Below, one piece after another: positions 58,926 to 64,000 of a DNA stretch of 64,000 nucleotides. The position numbers and the translations under genes were made by a program. Below the pieces are notes generated by a model. It did not search any database, was not told the origin of the DNA, and was given only the letters and a program-made list of their open reading frames with translations. Within the stretch, counting starts at the first letter, position 1, and every line of letters starts with the position of its first letter. Origin of the DNA: Hemibagrus wyckioides (Eukaryota > Chordata > Actinopteri > Siluriformes > Bagridae); NCBI RefSeq assembly GCF_019097595.1, contig NC_080714.1, positions 8,270,759 through 8,334,758 of the forward strand, in the 5' to 3' direction.

Positions 58926-59977
58926 GCATTTATGTTGCATCATAGTGCAACTGACACCAAAAACCAATCTGGAGCATTGGAAAGATTTGCAGCATACAGC
59001 TACAGAAAGACACGTTTCAAATGGCACTATGGCTACAGTAATAGTCTACTGAAAGAATTCTCCACATTAATTATTATCATTAACTATAAAACCATCATTA
59101 CTGGGAACATTTCAAACCATTTTTTGAACATGATCTCTTCCAAAGCTGTCAATTAGTAATTTAGGGGGAAAAAAGCCTACATTTGTGTTAAATACGACAA
59201 GAGAGAGAAGGATCATTAAACAGATATGACATCTAAGTTGGCCTTTCTCCATAAAAATAATTTTATATATACATTGTACTCGTTTCCCTTAACTGCAAAT
59301 GTCATCACATGTCTTTTTTTTCCTCAGCATCACACTCCTGGTGGCTAATGAGGTCAGAAAGACAATATTCAAAATGTTAGCTCAATTTGTCGAATGAATC
59401 ACCTCAGCCAAATCAAATCATCTACTCAACTTTCCAGTGTTTCCACATTTCCGAGATTCTGGAGTGCGGTGCTGTTTTATGCTCTTTCGTGTATTGCATA
59501 AATGCATCATGGTGCACATGCTGAAATGGGGATTTGCAAACCCACAGGGATCGCTGCATCAGGGCAGAGCTTAGATGAAGTGAGACCTGAATAAACAGAG
59601 CTATCTATTGGCTTGCCCAATAGTTGCAAAGAACATTTCAATCTTTGGAGGCGTTCGAGTGTAGATTTGTAGATAAGTAGATGCATTTTCATGAGTAAAT
59701 CTCCACGGAGAAAAGAAATTTTCCAGACTTAGAGGAACACATTATCCCTGCAAGCCAGTGTGTCAGGAGACAGTCTGCACATGCACACTAACCTGCTGCT
59801 TGCTTAAATGTGTTGCACTATATAACAATCATTGTACTGTATGCTATAGCTGATATACATACTGTATGTTCTAGAGGTGTGACACAACATCTGTATCTGT
59901 TTAGTGCTCAAATGCTACAACATCTGTATCCATATTCGTTAAAAAATGGAAGTGGGTGTGGCCTAAAACTGAATTTG

Positions 59978-59998
59978 TGTGTGTGTGTGTGTGTGTTT
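59978..59998. repeat. (TG)n microsatellite
   Basis: A short TG run is seen directly. Confidence 0.9.
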
Positions 59999-60542
59999 GG
60001 GTTTGTATTAAATATGAACCCTTCTACTATGCCCCTAATACCAGAGGGTATATCTTAAAAGTATAGCCACCTCAACATCACATCAATCCATTTCATATCT
60101 GCAGATGTGCACAGATCCGTTTTTCACGCTCATGATATTTTCATGAATTCATCATCGCCAGTGTGGCACGTTCATGGTAATGAACACAGGCTTTGTTTGT
60201 CCCACGAGCTTCAAACGTGACCGCTTACTCGTACCAACATGAAAGAAAAAAGCTCCCACATCTTTTTTTATCATCTTCTGCCAAGATCGCTGTCCTGATG
60301 CATTCCAATCTCAAACAGATGCAGTGTGAAGCTTTTTAGCAAGCTTTCTTTAAAGAAAAAAAGAAAAAAATGATTAGTGTGTCTCTAATTCGTGTGTGTA
60401 TTTGTAGGTTTAGATCACATTAATAATAATTTCACCCTCAAACTAACTTTGTTTTTTCTTATTTTTCCATCATACCGCAGAATTTACAGTCTTCAAGATG
60501 TCTGTCCAATAGACGGAAAGAAAAGGACTGTATCTAAGTGCT

Positions 60543-60562
60543 CTGTGTGTGTGTGTGTGTGT
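60543..60562. repeat. (TG)n microsatellite
   Basis: A short TG run is seen directly. Confidence 0.9.
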
Positions 60563-61399
60563 ATCTTAAATTGCAGGTATCATCTCAAGCACATTATCCT
60601 GGCTAATAGGAGTGTATTAGATTACCGCACCCAAATATATGGCACAAACACACTCATTTACTCTCTAATAATGAAAACAGCTGTGACAGGAACCCACTGC
60701 AGGATTTAGGCAAGATGAATGAATCTGTATTCACAACACAGATGTAATGACCTTGCAGAACAAAACAACCAGTGGCAAAAAAAAACCCAAAAAACGATAA
60801 CAATGCCACGTCTCATATGGAGCATTATGGCTTTTATATTGCATTCTGAATGAGTTTCCTGACTTGTGGCATTCCCATATTTGTGAAAAATAGGTCTCAA
60901 GGTGCTTGGACAGGGAAAACAGAGGTAGATGTATATTTTGTGCCTACACTAAGAACTGGGAGCAGTGTTTTTCCACCTTATATGGAAAGAAAACCTCTTC
61001 ACAGTGAGACTGGTACTACTGTCTTAAAGACAACAAGAATTAGAGTCTATCTGCACTGGACCACTGTAATTACTCAGTAATTACTGTTTTGTTTGAATGT
61101 CTTAGTGGCATAATAAAGACAATGAGTTGCATGTCCAGTAGCAGCAGGTTAGTCAGATAGTGACTGGGGGTAGAATTACCTGCTGAGTGGGTGAAAGGAT
61201 TTTTTTTTTTTTTAATGAAGATAAAGTGAAGAAAAAAAGTTTTTGTTCTTAGTTTACGTCTTCGTTAATATCTTTTTTCAGGAAAACGTGGTGGTTACAA
61301 GCTGTTCGTTAAGGCCGCATCCAGTATGTGTATAGTCGGCGTTGTTTGTTATGAGCGATCCGAAAATTATCACCATTCACCATTACGTGGGTCCAAAAA

Positions 61400-61680
61400 A
61401 AAGGCATCTACAGCAAATGAGGGAAATCCATAATTTGAAAACACAAACAGGCAAGACTCAGAGCAAAGGCTTCAGTAATGCACAAGCATTACTCATGAGG
61501 AGGGTAAGAAACAACAGGGTATTAATAATCGAGGACTAGAACACAGAAAATGTGAACACATTAGAAGAACAGACCAATGAAAAGACAGGGGCGGAGCCAG
61601 GACAGGCGCTAAAACAAAAGCAATAAAAAACGACCCAGGAAGCAAATTCGGACACTGAGGGAGGAATTCCTGACTGTGGT
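61400..61680. repeat. Probable dispersed repeat fragment
   Basis: 'gacaggggcggagccaggac', 'gcgctaaaacaaaag' and 'gaggaattcctgactg' resemble phrases common in cypriniform and siluriform interspersed repeats. Neither the ends nor the class could be defined here. Confidence 0.35.
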
Positions 61681-61850
61681 TACTTACCCTCTTTACAAGT
61701 ACACCTCAGAATGGGAACGGACTTTTTCAATCAGTATAAACAAATGAATTATTTTGTTTTCAGTGGGAGATGTTTTCACATCTGATGGGAGAATCTTACA
61801 CAGAATTTTAGTGGTTGAAGATAAAGGCTTCAAAGTTTAGATGCTTATAA
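61680..61850 (+). repeat. Unnamed dispersed repeat, copy C
   Basis: 'ttttcaatcagtataaacaa', 'cttacacagaattttagtgg' and 'ggcttcaaagtttagatgc' match copy B at 50.2 kb. It is truncated on the right. Confidence 0.6.
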
Positions 61851-61854
61851 AATA

Positions 61855-62035
61855 GCACTCTGGGTTGTTGATCAGAGGATCAGGATTCAAGCACCACCCA
61901 GCACTGGTCCTCACTGCTCCAGAGATGCTGCATCCTGACTGACCCTGTGCTCTGTCCACAACTTCAACAAGACCAGGATATGTAAAGAAAGAATTTCAAT
62001 GTGCTGTAGTGTATTTGTGACAGAAATAATGGCTT
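61855..62035 (-). repeat. SINE-like dispersed repeat, reversed
   Basis: 'gggttgttgatcagaggatc', 'gattcaagcaccacccagca', 'gagatgctgcatcctgactg' and 'gaaagaatttcaatgtgctg' are the reverse complement of the family at 33.4 kb, including its 'acagtgaaattctttc' end. Confidence 0.65.
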
Positions 62036-63302
62036 CTTCTTCTTTTTACTTTTATGATGAAGAAATGCTGAACATAGTCACAACAAAACAAAAAAAAGAG
62101 TTAAATGCAGACCAAACACCACAAATGTAATGTACAGATGAATAACAAAGTTATTATATTAGGTACTATTGTACATTGTTTTAAAATGTGTTGTTATCCT
62201 GCTGCAGTCAATATAAAAAGGGTCTGCATTGTTAGTCTGTACTTTCCATCCTGTTTTCCAGGCCATGCTGAAGACACCACAACAACAACAACAACAAAAC
62301 TATTCAGAGAGCGCTACACAAGAAAAAAAAGCATCGGAAATACTGACGTAACTTTTGAACTTTTAAATCAAGTCCCCAGCTCATGTATTGTGACCCAAAT
62401 TCCTTCAAATGTCTTTAGAATAAGAATTATGAGTATTTCGTAACAAATTCTTCAAAATCCAACAAACCTGTGATCCCTTGCCCACAGGGATGAGCGGAAA
62501 AAAACGGGGTCCTTTTTTTGAACCTAGACAAGATCCTGGCAGATGTTTCCAGTCTCTGTGTGTTTTGTTTGTCACACAGCACAGTAGGAATGCACCAACC
62601 TGACCATCTGCTTTGCTTTGGACTTCTCCACCGAATACCGATTATAAACGGTGTCTGTTCGCTCAAGCCTTGCATATTTAGACCAATGCATACACACATC
62701 AATACCCACACTGTTGAAATCTGCTGGTGTGCCAGAGGTCACTCCTCCTGAGAATTACATATGTAAGACAGTCTGTTTCATGCAAATAGTTATCTAAAGG
62801 ACGCAGGTCTTCTCTAGATATTACATCTACATTTACACATGCAGCATTTGCCTTGCTTGTCTGCTTGGAAAACATATATCCAGGAGCAAGAGTCAGTGCT
62901 GATACATATGTAAACGGCGTGAGATTAAATACGTACTCGAAATACACATTCATTTGGTTGTTGAATTGATGATTTTGATATTTAATATACTTCCTGAGCA
63001 CATATCTGCTTTAAATTTAAGAAGCTTTTTGCAAGCATCGTGGTTCAATTCTGGCTCTTTCTTATTGCCATCTCCAGCTCCCCAAGGTCACAAGGGTCCC
63101 TTTAATGGACTCACAATATCAAAATCATCCATAAATAAAAGCAGGAGATTTCAAGCACTTTCAAGAAGAAAAAAAAGAAAAAAGAAAGCAGTCTTGGAGT
63201 TCAGTTTCATCGCTGCATTCATGTTTCTTTTTCATAATGTGACGCAAAGAATCAGCCCAATATCATGATGTTCTCAACTCTGTGGTCTTTTTAAGGATCA
63301 GA

Positions 63303-63848
63303 TATGGCCGAGAAGTGCAAAACAAAATCGGAAAACAAAATAACAAATCCGAAAACACAAGGACAATAAGGTAAAGTTTGTGACTGGAATTCTCACTGTT
63401 GATTGGACAGGACATCTGTCACTCAAGATATACAGGAAGTCCAGAGAACTGCAGCAGTAGAAGGTCAATTCATGTGAGTTTGCCTGCGGTTCAGCTCTTA
63501 TAGCTCTCCTTACATTGTTTAATTTGGAATAGTTTTGTCTTCGAAACATGACTATTTCTTGTTTATTTCCTATTTCTTGACAATTTTCTAATATTTATAA
63601 GAAAGTAGAATATATTCAAGCCTCATGAATAAATAAGATTTTCTTATACATAAATGAACATAAATGTTCGTTATTTGTGCTATAAAAAATGGTTTAAAGT
63701 GAATGCAGAACTCCACACATGTACAAGAAATAGTTAGATACACAATTTCCTACTTCTTGTATATGTTGAGTGACAGATGTCTCGTCCAGTCGGATTTGTT
63801 ATCGTGTTTTCGGATTTGTAAATTTGTTTTGCACTTCTCAGCCACTGT
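63303..63848. mobile_element. Long-armed TIR element, about 545 bp
   Basis: The left arm (about 63303-63435) contains 'gagaagtgcaaaacaaa', 'aacaaatccgaaaacac' and 'gacatctgtcactcaa'. The right arm (about 63715-63848) contains their reverse complements in mirror order: 'gagtgacagatgtc', 'gtgttttcggatttgt' and 'tttgttttgcacttctc'. Each arm is about 130 bp with some indels. The AT-rich centre encodes nothing recognisable. It is a non-autonomous DNA element of unassigned superfamily. Confidence 0.75.
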
Positions 63849-64000
63849 ACGCAACCCTTCTTTCTCAAAGGAGCCAAATTTTTTGCCATTGAATTCTAAT
63901 GAAGATTCCAAATTTTTTTAGCTTTTTCTTGCTGAAAAGGTGCCGCACTTCTTATTCAAATTATAATCAGCTGATTTATTGTGGTTACGGAGTTTTGGGG

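Larger units (their letters stand above)
57467..64000 (-). other. acot7: acot7 intron (partial, runs off the right edge)
   Basis: It holds a Tc1/mariner relic near 58.6-58.9 kb, TG microsatellites, a reversed SINE-like copy near 61.9 kb, an unnamed repeat near 61.7 kb and a long-armed TIR element at 63.3-63.85 kb. I searched by eye for the N-terminal hotdog exons and for the exon ending in VHGG and did not find them. Confidence 0.75.

Overview
The window is vertebrate nuclear DNA, most likely from a teleost fish; a catfish or another otophysan is plausible but not proven. It is AT-rich and mostly non-coding. Microsatellites are dense. Tc1/mariner elements and fish-type LINE and SINE-like repeats are scattered throughout. 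I recognise only two protein-coding genes, both on the minus strand, and both are identified from short exons with matching splice sites and phases.

Gene 1 is gpr153, an orphan class-A-like receptor. Its first coding exon lies at 6638-7001, and the rest of the coding sequence lies beyond the left edge of the window. A CpG-rich segment near 24.3-24.7 kb ends in a strong minus-strand splice donor and is the best candidate for its non-coding first exon and promoter. Gene 2 is acot7, a cytosolic acyl-CoA thioesterase with two hotdog domains. Its last three coding exons are here: 57350-57466, 51537-51721 and 37160-37258. A polyadenylation signal lies near 36.84 kb. Splice phases join exactly (1/1, then 0/0), and the join rebuilds the C-terminal hotdog domain and tail. 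GPR153 and ACOT7 are also same-strand neighbours in human 1p36, so the order is conserved synteny.

Layout: 1-6637 is gpr153 intron running off the window. 7002-24283 is the inferred 5' intron. 24.7-36.8 kb is intergenic and repeat-filled. 37259-51536 is a large acot7 intron carrying two full-length, uninterrupted Tc1 transposons in opposite orientation. 51722-57349 and 57467-64000 are further acot7 introns.

Mobile DNA is the most distinctive content. The two 1248-bp Tc1 copies each encode a 343-residue DD34E transposase with an intact triad, and they differ at five residues. Each sits in a TA-containing microsatellite, and one of these microsatellites is the tail of a LINE. A second, older Tc1-like family is present as about ten relics. 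At least three of these are tail-to-tail fold-back structures, and one relic of the first family shows the same architecture. I found no RNA genes, CRISPR arrays, endogenous viruses or toxin genes, and no evidence for a novel multi-gene system. The most useful observations concern transposon structure and a microsatellite that forms the polypyrimidine tract of the last acot7 intron.
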